This document shows positions 41,723-52,031 of a DNA stretch of 64,000 nucleotides, piece by piece. How positions within the stretch are numbered: position 1 is the stretch's first letter; the number at the start of each line of letters is the position of its first letter. Below the pieces are notes generated by a model. It had not been told where the DNA came from and searched no databases. It saw nothing but the letters and a program-made list of their open reading frames with translations. The stretch lies in the NCBI GenBank assembly GCA_963698735.1, contig CAVOSA010000021.1, positions 62,001 to 126,000 of the forward strand, written 5' to 3'. The translations under genes and the position numbers were made by a program. Origin of the DNA: RPQJ01 sp963698735. GTDB taxonomy: Bacteria > Pseudomonadota > Gammaproteobacteria > Steroidobacterales > Steroidobacteraceae.

Positions 41723-42727
41723 TCAGGTGCTGTCGGGCTCAGGGATGCGGGAGCGACACTCGGTCGGCCCGCACTTCTTCACCGTGGACTGGCGGGGGCC
41801 GGTCGGCATCAGGTGGATCTCCCAGCGCCGGTAATCGACGACGAAGCGGCGCAGCTGGCCGATCATGTCCATGCCGATCAGCACGGCCGGTTCGTCCGCC
41901 AGTCCCCAGACGTCGAACACGTGCATGTCGCCGAACGTGACGGGCATGTTGTACAGGCTGGCGGCACCGATGCGCAGTGCCGGCACACGGAACGACATGC
42001 CGTCGTAACCGGCGTCGGTCGCGCCGACGACGCGCGACCGGGATTTGCCTTCGCGGCGCACCTTGCCGATCAGCGCGTCGCGCAGCAGTGCATTGCCGAG
42101 CGTGCGCTCGGCCCCGGTGTCGATGATCGCGTGAATCGGGATGCGGCCCGCCTTGCCTTCCACCAGCAGCAGCCCGCGATAACTGCGCGCAGGCACCACG
42201 AAGTAGCCGTTGGCTGCGCGCTTGCCGTCCGAACGCGTGATGCTGACGGAGTCGGTGGTGAAATCGACGTCGACCCTGGCACCGGCCAGCCCTTCTGTTC
42301 CAAGGATGCCGTCGGTGTCGCCGAGCACGAGTCCTGCGAGCACTGGCAGCGGGCCGGGGTCGTAAACCAGGTCGCCAGCGCGGATTTCGTCGACGTCGAC
42401 AGCGGGCAATGGCGCTTCACCTGTGACGCCGTGAGTCTGCAGCAGGCCTGCCAGCGATGGGACGAGGCCGAGATCCGCCACCAGTCCAGGCGAGACCGCC
42501 GAGCGATTCGCGCCGGTATCGATGATGAAGCGATACGGGCCGCGGCCATTGATTTCGACGTTGGCGATGATGCGACCGCTGCGATCTGCCTGCGTGGGCG
42601 CGGCGTACAGGGGCTGCGGCTTTGCCGCCTCCGGCATCGGCGCTGCAGGTGCCGGTTCCGTGGCATGCGCGGAAGCGCTGGCGCCCCAGAGCAACAGGAT
42701 CAAGGCGGCGGCGCGGCGCGCACTCAT
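41723..42727 (-). CDS. Tandem retropepsin-like aspartic protease, exported
   Basis: 334 residues from the ATG at 42727, with a signal peptide (ALILLLWGASASAHA). Two aspartic-protease modules lie in tandem, each with a flap-fold core and a DTGA motif: FIIDTGANRSAVSPGLV and HAIIDTGAERTLGNALL. Retropepsins normally dimerise through one DTG each; here one chain carries both and could form the active site alone. The C-terminal tail has two cysteines (CGPTECRSR). It probably cleaves proteins in the periplasm. It converges with the sulfotransferase gene, with only 8 bp between the stops. Confidence 0.82.
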   Translation of the reverse strand: MSARRAAALILLLWGASASAHATEPAPAAPMPEAAKPQPLYAAPTQADRSGRIIANVEINGRGPYRFIIDTGANRSAVSPGLVADLGLVPSLAGLLQTHGVTGEAPLPAVDVDEIRAGDLVYDPGPLPVLAGLVLGDTDGILGTEGLAGARVDVDFTTDSVSITRSDGKRAANGYFVVPARSYRGLLLVEGKAGRIPIHAIIDTGAERTLGNALLRDALIGKVRREGKSRSRVVGATDAGYDGMSFRVPALRIGAASLYNMPVTFGDMHVFDVWGLADEPAVLIGMDMIGQLRRFVVDYRRWEIHLMPTGPRQSTVKKCGPTECRSRIPEPDST

Positions 42728-42831
42728 GCTCTGTAGGACAGCACGACCAGTGCCGGGGTTCAATGGGACTCGTCGCGCGGACCTGTCTCTTGGTCGGCGA
42801 TTGCCAGTCGCGCGTGCCCCATCCGGCTGCC

Positions 42832-43503
42832 TCAACGCCGCAGGTAGTCGTCCGTGCCGCCCAGCCAGTCCTCGCGCAACGGCGTGAACACGTCCATTTC
42901 CTCGACGTCGCCGATCATCTGCGCCTCGTGCGGCAGGCTCGACGGGATCACCAGCACTTCGCCCGGGTGCACGTCGATGACCTGGCTGCGGTCGGCGCCG
43001 AGACGGAAGCGGATGATTCCCGACTTCACGAGCGTCACCTGCTCGTTCACGTGCTGGTGCAGCGGCACCACGAAGCCGTCCTTGAGCTGCATGCTGGCGA
43101 CGAGGATGCGGTCGCCGTGGAGCATGCGGCGCACCATCGACGGGTTCAACTGCTCGGCGGTCACGTCGCTCCATGCGTACTTGCGAGCCTCGCGCGGCGC
43201 TGCAGCGTCTTCGCCGAGTTGCTGGGCCGCACGCACGCAGGTGGCGTCGAGCTCGGTGAGCCCGTCCGCGTCGTGCGTCGTGAACAGCACTTCGCAGTAG
43301 TTGTAACCGACCTTGAGATCCGGGTGATGGTCGTGCCGGTTCGCGACGGCCGCGAGCCGGTTCACGTACGACATCGTCGCCTCGAAGTCCGCAAACCTGA
43401 AGCGGCGGCTGAGCGCCTTGCCGTCGGCGGAGAGCGCCCAGCCGGGAAGCGAAGCTGCGAGGGCGCTGGCGGCGGCGGCGTCGAGTCGGGCGGGACGAGT
43501 CAT
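42832..43503 (-). CDS. Pterin-4a-carbinolamine dehydratase fused to a cupin domain
   Basis: 223 residues. The N-terminal domain (about 1-95) is pterin dehydratase: His57-Asp-His-His60-Pro-Asp-Leu, then KVGYNYCEVLFTTH, with the catalytic His cluster. The C-terminal domain (about 115-223) is a cupin with metal ligands His148, His150, Glu153 and His191 (PLHQHVNEQ; SSLPHEAQM). The dehydratase recycles tetrahydrobiopterin after aromatic amino acid hydroxylation; the cupin may bind a metal or product. It shares an ATGA overlap (43500-43503) with the aminotransferase gene upstream, so they are translationally coupled. Confidence 0.85.
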   Translation of the reverse strand: MTRPARLDAAAASALAASLPGWALSADGKALSRRFRFADFEATMSYVNRLAAVANRHDHHPDLKVGYNYCEVLFTTHDADGLTELDATCVRAAQQLGEDAAAPREARKYAWSDVTAEQLNPSMVRRMLHGDRILVASMQLKDGFVVPLHQHVNEQVTLVKSGIIRFRLGADRSQVIDVHPGEVLVIPSSLPHEAQMIGDVEEMDVFTPLREDWLGGTDDYLRR

Positions 43504-44720
43504 GCGTTCCTCCAGGAAATGCCCAGGCGGCGCAGGGCCTCGGCGAGGTATTCGTATTCCTCGCTGGCGTTATACAGGGCCGCCGACACCCGCAGGTAGC
43601 GCGCGTCGTGTTGCGGCCAGGCAAACACGACGGCCTGGATGCCGAACTCGGCATGAAGCTGGCGCATGAGCGGATCGCCCGCGAGCGCCGTCGTGAACTG
43701 CGCAGCACGGTCGACCGGGATCGGCAGCGTCGCCATGGCGGCAAGCATCGAGTCCGGAACTCGCGCGCGGACGCCGAGGCCAGCGGCGAGGACGTTGCGA
43801 GCCGCGACGGCGAGCGCACGGTTGCGCGCCATGATCGCGGGCCAGCCGCCGGGGACGAACGCAGCAATCATTTCGATTGCACCCGGGATGCAGAGCCACG
43901 GGGTCGTATCCTGCGTGCCCTGCCAGTCGAACTCGAGACGGAGCTTCTCCTCCGGCGAGACCGGCGCCGAGTAGCCGTGGCTGGTGATGAGCGGCTCGAT
44001 CAGTTGGCGGCGGTCGGCGCGCACGTGCAGGAACGCGGAGCCTTTCGGCGTACACAGCCACTTGTGGCAGTTGCCGGCGACGTAAGCCGCCCCGAGGCGC
44101 TGCAGGTCGAGCGGGATGAGTCCCGCCCCATGCGCCGCGTCGACCAGCACGTCCACGCCCCGTCCCTGCAGTTCGCGCGTCAATCGCTCGAACGGCAACA
44201 GCACGGCGGTCGGACTGGTGACGGTATCGATCATCGCCAGTCGCGTTCGCCGGGTCACCGCGGCCAGCACGAGTTCGACGACCTGCTCGTCGCTCTCGGG
44301 TGGAAACGGCACCTTGACGACCACAGTGCGCGCGCCACCGCGGACACACGCCTGTTCGACGGCGTTGCGGCAGGCCTGGTAGGCGTGATCGAGCACGAGG
44401 ATTTCCTCACCCAGCTCGAAGCGCAGGCTGCGCAGCACGGTGTTCACACCGGTGCTCGCGTTCGGCACGAAGTTCAGGCCTGCGACGTCGGCATTCAGGA
44501 ACGCCGCGAGCGCCACCCGTGACTCGCGCCAGAGCGCGGGCCCGATCTCGAAATAGAACGCCATCGGGTCGGATTCGAGCAGCGTACGCAGCCGGCTCTG
44601 CTCCTCGAGCACGACCTGCGGGCATGCGCCGAACGAACCGTGGTTCAGGAACGTGACGTCCGGGCTCAGCGTCCAGTGCGGGCCGTATTCACTGCGGGAG
44701 GGACGGAGCATCGGTGCCAT
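43500..44720 (-). CDS. Class V aminotransferase (isopenicillin-N epimerase-like)
   Basis: 406 residues from the ATG at 44720 (an ATG at 44711 is an alternative). FLNHGSFGACPQVVLEEQSR is typical of the isopenicillin-N epimerase/cysteine desulfurase-like fold I branch. DVLVDAAHGAGLIPLDLQRL carries the Asp/His that contact pyridoxal phosphate, and Lys220 in NCHKWLCTPKGSAFL is the Schiff-base lysine. It could be an epimerase, desulfurase or kynureninase-like enzyme; substrate unknown. It is coupled to the pterin dehydratase-cupin gene. Confidence 0.85.
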   Translation of the reverse strand: MAPMLRPSRSEYGPHWTLSPDVTFLNHGSFGACPQVVLEEQSRLRTLLESDPMAFYFEIGPALWRESRVALAAFLNADVAGLNFVPNASTGVNTVLRSLRFELGEEILVLDHAYQACRNAVEQACVRGGARTVVVKVPFPPESDEQVVELVLAAVTRRTRLAMIDTVTSPTAVLLPFERLTRELQGRGVDVLVDAAHGAGLIPLDLQRLGAAYVAGNCHKWLCTPKGSAFLHVRADRRQLIEPLITSHGYSAPVSPEEKLRLEFDWQGTQDTTPWLCIPGAIEMIAAFVPGGWPAIMARNRALAVAARNVLAAGLGVRARVPDSMLAAMATLPIPVDRAAQFTTALAGDPLMRQLHAEFGIQAVVFAWPQHDARYLRVSAALYNASEEYEYLAEALRRLGISWRNA

Positions 44721-44738
44721 GCTGCGTGCTCCGGCAGG

Positions 44739-45665
44739 TCATCGCCGCGGTTTCACGACCGCGTCCCCCGCGGCGGCATCGTCGTGCGGTTGCGGCTGCA
44801 TGGCCGAACGCAGCATCAGGAGCGCCGCGTACACCACGACCACCACGACCAGCCAGTAGAGCCACTGCAGCGGCAGCGACTTCACGATGAATGCGGCGAC
44901 GAATACGCCCGGAATGCCGCCGAGGGCGAGGCCGACGCCCAAACGCTTGTCGTACCTGCCTTCGCGGATGAACTTGACGCTGCTGACCGGCATCAGGCAC
45001 GCGCAGGAAGCCATCATGATCGGAAACGCGGCGATCGGGTTCATGCCGAGCAGGCTCACCAGCATCAGGCACGGCGCATACAGGCCGATGCCGAGCTGCA
45101 TCAACGCACCGAGCAGGAAATTCACGACCACGGCGAACACGAGCACGCCGCCGCTCAGCCCGAGCGCGTTGCCGCCGGGCGGCAGCACACCCGTGACCTT
45201 CATGACGAAGATCGCGGCAGCGACGAGCAGCGCGATGCCCATGCCGAGCTGGATCGAGCGCCGCGGCAGCTTCGAGACCACGCCCGCGCCGAGATAGCCC
45301 CCGGCAACGGCGGCAGCGACCATCGAGACCAACGTCAGCGGCGCGACCGCGATGGCCGTGGTGAAGATGATGGCCTGCGCGATGGTGGGCAATGCGTGCC
45401 CCACGTTCAGCGTGCCAGGCAACAACTCGTCGCGGACGAGGTTGCGGAACTTCACGTAGGCCGTGGTGGAGGCGAATGACCCGATGCCGAGCGTGTCGAA
45501 GAAATTCGCGACGAAACCGATCCCGACGCCGTCCGCGGTTGGCGGCTGCGTGGGCGGCGATCGTCCCGCCGTGACGTTGGCGCGCTCGATGCGCCGCCAC
45601 GCAAGGATGAACAGCGCGGCCATGATGAGGCCGGCGACCAGCACCAGTTTCGCGACGAGGCTCAT
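44739..45665 (-). CDS. Sulfite exporter TauE/SafE-family transporter
   Basis: 308 residues from the ATG at 45665; the upstream extension of the frame is spurious. About eight membrane segments form two repeated halves: GIGFVANFFDTLGIGSFAST and MQLGIGLYAPCLMLVSLLGM. These repeat motifs, G.lanf.dtlGiGsf and GigaP, are typical of the TauE/SafE/TSUP family, which moves sulfite, sulfonates or other small anions across the inner membrane. The C-terminal tail is hydrophilic. It is 18 bp upstream of the aminotransferase gene and might belong to the same transcript; the substrate is unknown. Confidence 0.88.
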   Translation of the reverse strand: MSLVAKLVLVAGLIMAALFILAWRRIERANVTAGRSPPTQPPTADGVGIGFVANFFDTLGIGSFASTTAYVKFRNLVRDELLPGTLNVGHALPTIAQAIIFTTAIAVAPLTLVSMVAAAVAGGYLGAGVVSKLPRRSIQLGMGIALLVAAAIFVMKVTGVLPPGGNALGLSGGVLVFAVVVNFLLGALMQLGIGLYAPCLMLVSLLGMNPIAAFPIMMASCACLMPVSSVKFIREGRYDKRLGVGLALGGIPGVFVAAFIVKSLPLQWLYWLVVVVVVYAALLMLRSAMQPQPHDDAAAGDAVVKPRR

Positions 45666-45688
45666 GCGCTGACGTACTCCGGGGTTGG

Positions 45689-46189
45689 CTAGGGTTCCTG
45701 CCGCAGCGGCAGTTCGTTGCCTTTGCGCACGGTGCGCAGGGCAAAACTCGATTGCACGCGCGCCACGCCCGGCAGGCGGGTCAGGTGCTGGCTGTGCAGG
45801 CGCTCGAAGTCGGCCGGATCGGACACGACCACGCGCAGGAGGTAATCCTGCTGGCCCGTCATCAGGTAGCACTCCATCACTTCAGGGACTCGTTTGACGG
45901 CTTCCTCGAACGCGGCGAGGTCGGCCTGTTCCTGGCGATTGAGCGTGATGCTCACGAACACGTTGCCGGGCAAGCCCACCCTGGCCTGGTTCACGAGCGC
46001 GGCATAGCGGTCGATGACACCCGCCTCTTCCAGCGCACGCATGCGCCGCAGGCAGGCGGATTCGCTCAAGTGCACCTTCTCGGCCAGGTCGCGATTGCTG
46101 ATGCGGCCGTCGAGCTGCAGTGCCGCGAGAATCTGGTTGTCAACCCGGTCAAGCTTCATTTTCGCACTTTCTGCTTTGAAGTCGGCCAT
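45689..46189 (-). CDS. Lrp/AsnC family transcriptional regulator
   Basis: 166 residues from the ATG at 46189; an internal ATG at 46159 (MKLDRVDNQIL) is a common Lrp start and may be the real one. The N-terminal helix-turn-helix reads LDGRISNRDLAEKVHLSESA and CLRRMRALEEAGVIDRYAAL. The C-terminal RAM ligand-binding domain has VPEVMECYLMTGQQDYLLRV. It is divergent from ald, so it probably senses alanine or branched amino acids and controls alanine dehydrogenase, as AldR-type Lrp proteins do. A 12-bp palindrome sits in the shared intergenic region. Confidence 0.88.
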   Translation of the reverse strand: MADFKAESAKMKLDRVDNQILAALQLDGRISNRDLAEKVHLSESACLRRMRALEEAGVIDRYAALVNQARVGLPGNVFVSITLNRQEQADLAAFEEAVKRVPEVMECYLMTGQQDYLLRVVVSDPADFERLHSQHLTRLPGVARVQSSFALRTVRKGNELPLRQEP

Positions 46190-46205
46190 GGCCGGCAATA
46201 ACTTG

Positions 46206-46217
46206 CGTATAGATACG
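46206..46217. promoter_or_regulatory. Short palindrome in the lrp-ald intergenic region
   Basis: CGTAT-AG-ATACG is perfect over 12 bp and lies 17 bp upstream of the Lrp-type ATG and 104 bp before ald. It fits an Lrp half-site pair loosely; short palindromes of this kind also occur by chance. Confidence 0.35.
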
Positions 46218-46320
46218 ATTTTACGGCCGACTTTGCACGATTTCACGGCGGCCTGCCACCTATTCTTGCCGGACGCGTCGCGCCAGCGGCGCCCTACACA
46301 ATCAACGCGGGGAGACAGTC

Positions 46321-47436
<1,116 letters not shown>

Positions 47437-47447
47437 GCCTGACCCGC

Positions 47448-47510
47448 ACCTCTCCCACGTTCGTGGGAGAGGTCTGACTCCCACCTCTCCCACGTGCTCG
47501 TGGGAGAGGT
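47448..47510. repeat. Tandem CTCTCCC-type palindromes after ald
   Basis: ACCTCTCCCACG-TT-CGTGGGAGAGGT (47448-47473) and ACCTCTCCCACG-TGCT-CGTGGGAGAGGT (47483-47510) have identical 12-bp arms and lie 9 bp apart. They could act as a terminator for ald or as REP-like elements. Similar CTCTCCC palindromes occur at 20830 and 52875. Confidence 0.7.
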
Positions 47511-47586
47511 CGCGCACTGCGCGGGTGAGGGAGCCCGCGTGCCTGTTACGATTCCGCTCCGGGGCTTCCCGTCCGAGGAGCTGAAC

Positions 47587-50500
47587 ATGTCCGCCGTCGC
47601 ACTGGCCAGCGTCTCCCTCGACGACAAGTACGACCTCGTCTCCGGGCGGGTCCTGATGAGCGGCACGCAAGTGCTGGTCCGCCTGCCGCTGCTGCAGCGA
47701 GCGGTGGACCAGGCGCTGGGCCGCAACACCGCGGGCTTCATCACCGGCTACCGCGGCTCCCCGCTCGGCATGTACGACATGGAACTGTGGGGCGAGGCCG
47801 AACGCCTCAAGGCGTCGCACATCGTGTTCCGCCCCGGCGTGAACGAAGACCTGGCCGCGACCGCCGTCTGGGGCACCCAGCAGGCGCCGTTGCTGCCGGG
47901 CGCAAAGTACGACGGCGTCTTCGCGATCTGGTACGGCAAGGGGCCCGGCGTCGACCGCAGCGGCGACGTGTTGAAGCACGGCAATCGCCAGGGCGCGTCG
48001 AAGTTCGGGGGTGTGCTCGTCTGCGCGGGCGACGACCATCCCGGCAAGTCCTCCACCGTTTCGCACCAGAGCGAGCAGGCGCTCGCGGCAAACCACATCC
48101 CGGTGCTGTTCCCCTCCTCCGTGCAGGAGCTGCTCGAATACGGGATGCTGGGCTGGGCGCTCTCGCGCTTCTCCGGCCTCTGGGTCGGCCTCAAGTGCAC
48201 GAACGAAACGGTCGAAGGCACGTCGACGGTCGACATCGATCCCTCCCGCTGCCAGTACGTGCAGCCGGAGGTTCCGGTTCCGCCCACCGGGCTCAACACC
48301 AACCCGCGACCGATGGTGCTGCGCGAAGCGGACGAGATGCTGGTCACGCGCTATCGCATTCCCGCGGCGCACGCGTTTGCGCGCGCCAATGGCATCGACC
48401 GCACGGTGATCGACGGCGACCGGCGCCGGCTCGGCATCGTTGCCACCGGCAAGGGTTACGCCGACGTGCAGCAGGCACTGCAGGTGCTGGGCATCGACGA
48501 CGCACGCGCCGCGGCGCTCGGCCTGCGGCTGTACAAGATCGGCATGATCTGGCCGGTCGAGCCGCAGGGACTGCGCGAGTTCGCGAGCGGGCACGAGGAA
48601 CTGCTGTTCGTCGAAGAGAAGGCGGCTTTCGTCGAGGAGCAGGCGGCTCACATCCTCTTCAACCTGCCGACGGCGCAGCGGCCGCGACTGACCGGCAAGT
48701 TCGACGAGAAAGGCCAGCCGCTGCTGCCGCGCGACCAGCAACTGCAGTTTGCCGACGTTGCGCTCGTGATCGCGCACCGCCTCGAACGCATGGGGCTGCT
48801 CGACACGCCGCTCGCGGAACGCGTCGGGCTGCTGCAGTCGCGGCAGGCGCTCGTGCTCGAGAACGCGCCCGGCCCGGCGCTGCGCACGCCGTATTTCTGC
48901 TCGGGCTGTCCGCACAACACGTCGACCAGGATCCCCGAAGGCAGCCTCGCGCTCGCGGGCATCGGTTGCCACACGATGGCGGGCAGCATGAACCGCCGCA
49001 CGCTGATGCCGACGCAGATGGGAGGCGAAGGCCTCAACTGGACCGGCATCGCGCCGTTCACCGTCATGCCACACGTCTTCCAGAATCTGGGCGACGGCAC
49101 GTACTTCCACTCGGGCCTGCTCGCCGTGCGCGGCGCCGTGCAGTCTGGCGTCAACATCACCTACAAGGTGCTCTACAACGACGCCGTCGCGATGACGGGC
49201 GGCCAGCAGGTCGAGGGACACCTCTCACCGGTCGAAATCTGCCGCCAGCTCCTCGCAGAGCGAGTCAAGCGCGTAGCAATCGTTTCCGACGACCCGGACA
49301 AGTTCCGCGCACCGGCCATGGGCGTGCCGGCCGAGGTCTCGATCCACCACCGCGACAACCTGATGGCCGTGCAGATGCAGATGCGCGAGACGCCTGGCGT
49401 CACGGCGATCGTTTACGAGCAGACCTGCGCTGCGGAGAAACGCCGCCGCCGCAAGCGCGGCGAGTTCCCCGACCCGGCCAAGCGCGTGCTGATCAACGCG
49501 GCCGTGTGTGAAGGCTGCGGCGACTGCTCCACACAGGCCAACTGCGTGTCGATCCTGCCGCAGGACACCGAGTTCGGCCGCAAGCGCGCAATCGACCAGT
49601 CGAACTGCAACAAGGACTACAGCTGCGTCAAGGGCTTCTGTCCTTCGTTCGTCACCGTCCACGGTGGCCAGTTGCGCAAGCCGAAGACGGCGGGCGTCGA
49701 CCTCTCCGTGTTCGCGGGACTGCCTGCCGCACCGCATCCGACGCCGGGCCCGCAGGGCTGGAACGTGCTGATCGCCGGCATCGGCGGCACGGGTGTCGTG
49801 ACCGTCGGCTCCGTGCTGGCAATGGCGGCGCACCTTGAAGGCAAGCGCGCGAGCGTCATCGACATGACCGGCCTCGCACAGAAGAACGGCGCCGTGTGGA
49901 GCCACCTGCGCCTGGCCGATGCGGCCGCGAAGCCGTTGACCGCGCGCGTGGGACTGGCCGAAGCCGACCTGCTGCTCGGCTGCGACCTGGTGACTGCGGC
50001 CGAAAAGGATTCCGTCTTCACGCTGGACCGTCGGCGTACCCGCGCCGTCGTCAACTCGTGGCTGCAACCCACGGCACAGTTCCAGCTCGACCCGAACCTG
50101 CGGCTCGACCTCGACGCCGAATTGCGTCCGCTCCGCGCTGGTGTCGCAGCCGAAAGGCTGCACGCACTGGACGCGACGACGCTCGCCCAGACGCTGCTCG
50201 GCAACACCATCGGCGCCAATTTCCTGCTCGTGGGGTACGCGCTGCAGGCGGGCGGATTGCCGCTTTCGCTGGCCGCCATCGAACGCGCGATCGAGATGAA
50301 CGGCCAGGCCGTCGATTTCAACAAGCGTGCCCTCGCGCTGGGACGGCTGGCTGCACACGATCCGGCGGCCATCGACAGGCTGCTCGATGCCGCTGCACCG
50401 ACCTCAACGCCGCAAATCCCTGCGGCGCAGACGCTCGATGCCGTGGTGCATCGTCGTGCGGAGTATCTGGTCGAGTACCAGGACCAGGCCTATGCCGATC

Positions 50501-51087
50501 GCTACACACGGCTGGTGCAGAGCGTGCGCGACGCCGAGCGGGTGCGCGCGCACGGCCTGGAGGGCCTGGCCGATGCCGTGGCCCGCAACTATTTCAAGCT
50601 GCTCGCCTACAAGGACGAATACGAGGTGGCCCGTCTGCACACCTCACCGGCATTCCAGCAGCAGGTCGAGCGCACGTTCGAAGGCGCCTACAAGCTGCGG
50701 TTCCACCTCGCCCCGCCGCTGCTCACGCGGCCCGATCCGCGCACGGGAGAAGTCCACAAGCGCGAGTTCGGACCCTGGGTACTTGGCGTCTTCCGCCTGC
50801 TGGCACGCATGAAGAACCTGCGCGGCACTGCGCTCGATCCGTTCGGCCGGCTGGCGGACCGCAAGCTCGAGCGCCGACTGATCGGCGAATACGAACAGCT
50901 CGTCGACGAGGTCCTGACCCGGCTGAGCACCGGCAACCATGCCGTGGCCGTCGAACTCGCGGCGCTGCCGGAGCAGATCAAGGGCTTCGGGCACGTCAAG
51001 CTGCAGCATCTCGAGGCCGTGCGGCACCGCGAAGCCGAACTGCTCGCGCAATTGCGTGGTGCAACGGCGGCGCCACTGGCGGCCTGA
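47587..51087 (+). CDS. Fused indolepyruvate (2-oxoacid) ferredoxin oxidoreductase
   Basis: 1166 residues from the ATG at 47587, with GAGGAG 6 bp upstream. IorA- and IorB-type parts are fused in one chain: an N-terminal pyrimidine-binding domain (FITGYRGSPLGMYDMELW), a TPP-binding domain (MGGEGLNWTGIAPF; LGDGTYFHSG), ferredoxin-type cysteines (AAVCEGCGDCSTQANCVSIL; NKDYSCVKGFC), and a gamma-type domain (IAGIGGTGVVTVGSVLAMAA). It oxidatively decarboxylates indolepyruvate or other aryl or branched 2-oxoacids to acyl-CoA, reducing ferredoxin. Genes for SDR, crotonase and acyl-CoA ligase follow, which suggests acyl-CoA breakdown. Confidence 0.92.
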   Translation: MSAVALASVSLDDKYDLVSGRVLMSGTQVLVRLPLLQRAVDQALGRNTAGFITGYRGSPLGMYDMELWGEAERLKASHIVFRPGVNEDLAATAVWGTQQAPLLPGAKYDGVFAIWYGKGPGVDRSGDVLKHGNRQGASKFGGVLVCAGDDHPGKSSTVSHQSEQALAANHIPVLFPSSVQELLEYGMLGWALSRFSGLWVGLKCTNETVEGTSTVDIDPSRCQYVQPEVPVPPTGLNTNPRPMVLREADEMLVTRYRIPAAHAFARANGIDRTVIDGDRRRLGIVATGKGYADVQQALQVLGIDDARAAALGLRLYKIGMIWPVEPQGLREFASGHEELLFVEEKAAFVEEQAAHILFNLPTAQRPRLTGKFDEKGQPLLPRDQQLQFADVALVIAHRLERMGLLDTPLAERVGLLQSRQALVLENAPGPALRTPYFCSGCPHNTSTRIPEGSLALAGIGCHTMAGSMNRRTLMPTQMGGEGLNWTGIAPFTVMPHVFQNLGDGTYFHSGLLAVRGAVQSGVNITYKVLYNDAVAMTGGQQVEGHLSPVEICRQLLAERVKRVAIVSDDPDKFRAPAMGVPAEVSIHHRDNLMAVQMQMRETPGVTAIVYEQTCAAEKRRRRKRGEFPDPAKRVLINAAVCEGCGDCSTQANCVSILPQDTEFGRKRAIDQSNCNKDYSCVKGFCPSFVTVHGGQLRKPKTAGVDLSVFAGLPAAPHPTPGPQGWNVLIAGIGGTGVVTVGSVLAMAAHLEGKRASVIDMTGLAQKNGAVWSHLRLADAAAKPLTARVGLAEADLLLGCDLVTAAEKDSVFTLDRRRTRAVVNSWLQPTAQFQLDPNLRLDLDAELRPLRAGVAAERLHALDATTLAQTLLGNTIGANFLLVGYALQAGGLPLSLAAIERAIEMNGQAVDFNKRALALGRLAAHDPAAIDRLLDAAAPTSTPQIPAAQTLDAVVHRRAEYLVEYQDQAYADRYTRLVQSVRDAERVRAHGLEGLADAVARNYFKLLAYKDEYEVARLHTSPAFQQQVERTFEGAYKLRFHLAPPLLTRPDPRTGEVHKREFGPWVLGVFRLLARMKNLRGTALDPFGRLADRKLERRLIGEYEQLVDEVLTRLSTGNHAVAVELAALPEQIKGFGHVKLQHLEAVRHREAELLAQLRGATAAPLAA

Positions 51088-51157
51088 GACCTGGTCCACT
51101 GCCGACCGGACATGGCGACTCCTAGGAGCCGCCGCGCGAACGCGCTAGGCTTCGCGC

Positions 51158-51991
51158 ATGCAACTCCCTGCCTTGCGGTTCGACGGCAAGACCGTCCTCG
51201 TCACGGGCGCCTCCAGCGGCATCGGCCGTGAGACGGCGCTCGCCTTTGCCAATGCCGGCGCCAACGTCGTGCTGGTCGCGCGACGGGCCGCGGAGCTGGC
51301 CAAGGTCGCTGCGCAGGCGCGCGCGACCGGTGCGAAAGCCCTCACGGTCGCCACCGACGTGACACGCCCGGCCGCTGTCGCCGCCTGCTTTCGCAAGGCC
51401 GTGCAGCGCTTCGGCCAGGTGGACATCGTCGTGAACAACGCGGGCGTGATGTTGCCGGCGAAGGTCGTCGATATCGATCCCGCCGACCTGCAGCGCATGC
51501 TCGAGGTGAACCTGGTCGGCGCCCTGCACGTCATGCAGGCGGCCGTAAAGCAGATGCGCGCGCAGCCGGGCGGTGGTCACATCGTGAACGTGGCATCGCT
51601 CGCGGGCCGCCGCGGCTTTTCGCCGCTGGGCGGCTACTGCGCCACCAAGTTCGCGCTCGTCGGCCTCACGGAGACCCTGCGCACCGAACTGCTCGGCGAG
51701 AACGTCGGCGTTTCGCTGGTCTTGCCCGGGGTCATCGACACGCCGATGGCCGAGGCCGCTGCAGTCGATCCGGCGACGGAGGGTTTCTGGCCCAAGTCGC
51801 TGAACATGCCGACGTCGTGGGTCGTCTGGGCCATCTTCGCGGCAGTGCGACTCAAGCTCGCCGAGGTCGCCGTGCCGCCGGGCGGCGCGCTGCTCGAGAA
51901 GCTCGCCTCGCTCACGCCAGGAGCCACCGACAGGCTCGTGCGCGGCATGATGAACGTCGCACGCCGCTCGAGCAGGCGGCGCGCCAGCTAG
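51158..51991 (+). CDS. Short-chain dehydrogenase/reductase
   Basis: 277 residues, classical SDR. The cofactor motif is VLVTGASSGIGRETALAFAN, NNAGVM follows, and the catalytic Ser-Tyr-Lys set is in NVASLAGRRGFSPLGGYCATKFAL (Tyr-X3-Lys). The cofactor is probably NADP, since Arg follows the dinucleotide region (LVARRAAE). It lies 70 bp after the indolepyruvate oxidoreductase and 40 bp before the crotonase, same direction. A palindrome, CTCCTAGGAG, lies in the upstream gap. The substrate is unknown; a hydroxyacyl-CoA or alcohol is plausible. Confidence 0.92.
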   Translation: MQLPALRFDGKTVLVTGASSGIGRETALAFANAGANVVLVARRAAELAKVAAQARATGAKALTVATDVTRPAAVAACFRKAVQRFGQVDIVVNNAGVMLPAKVVDIDPADLQRMLEVNLVGALHVMQAAVKQMRAQPGGGHIVNVASLAGRRGFSPLGGYCATKFALVGLTETLRTELLGENVGVSLVLPGVIDTPMAEAAAVDPATEGFWPKSLNMPTSWVVWAIFAAVRLKLAEVAVPPGGALLEKLASLTPGATDRLVRGMMNVARRSSRRRAS

Positions 51992-52031
51992 GCCGATTGC
52001 AGCCGATCCACCGCACGGAAGAAAACCGACC

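Noticed and set aside
47448..47510. Tandem repeats that might suggest a CRISPR array
   Set aside because: Only two units, each a palindrome with 9 bp between, and no cas genes; they fit REP-type or terminator hairpins.
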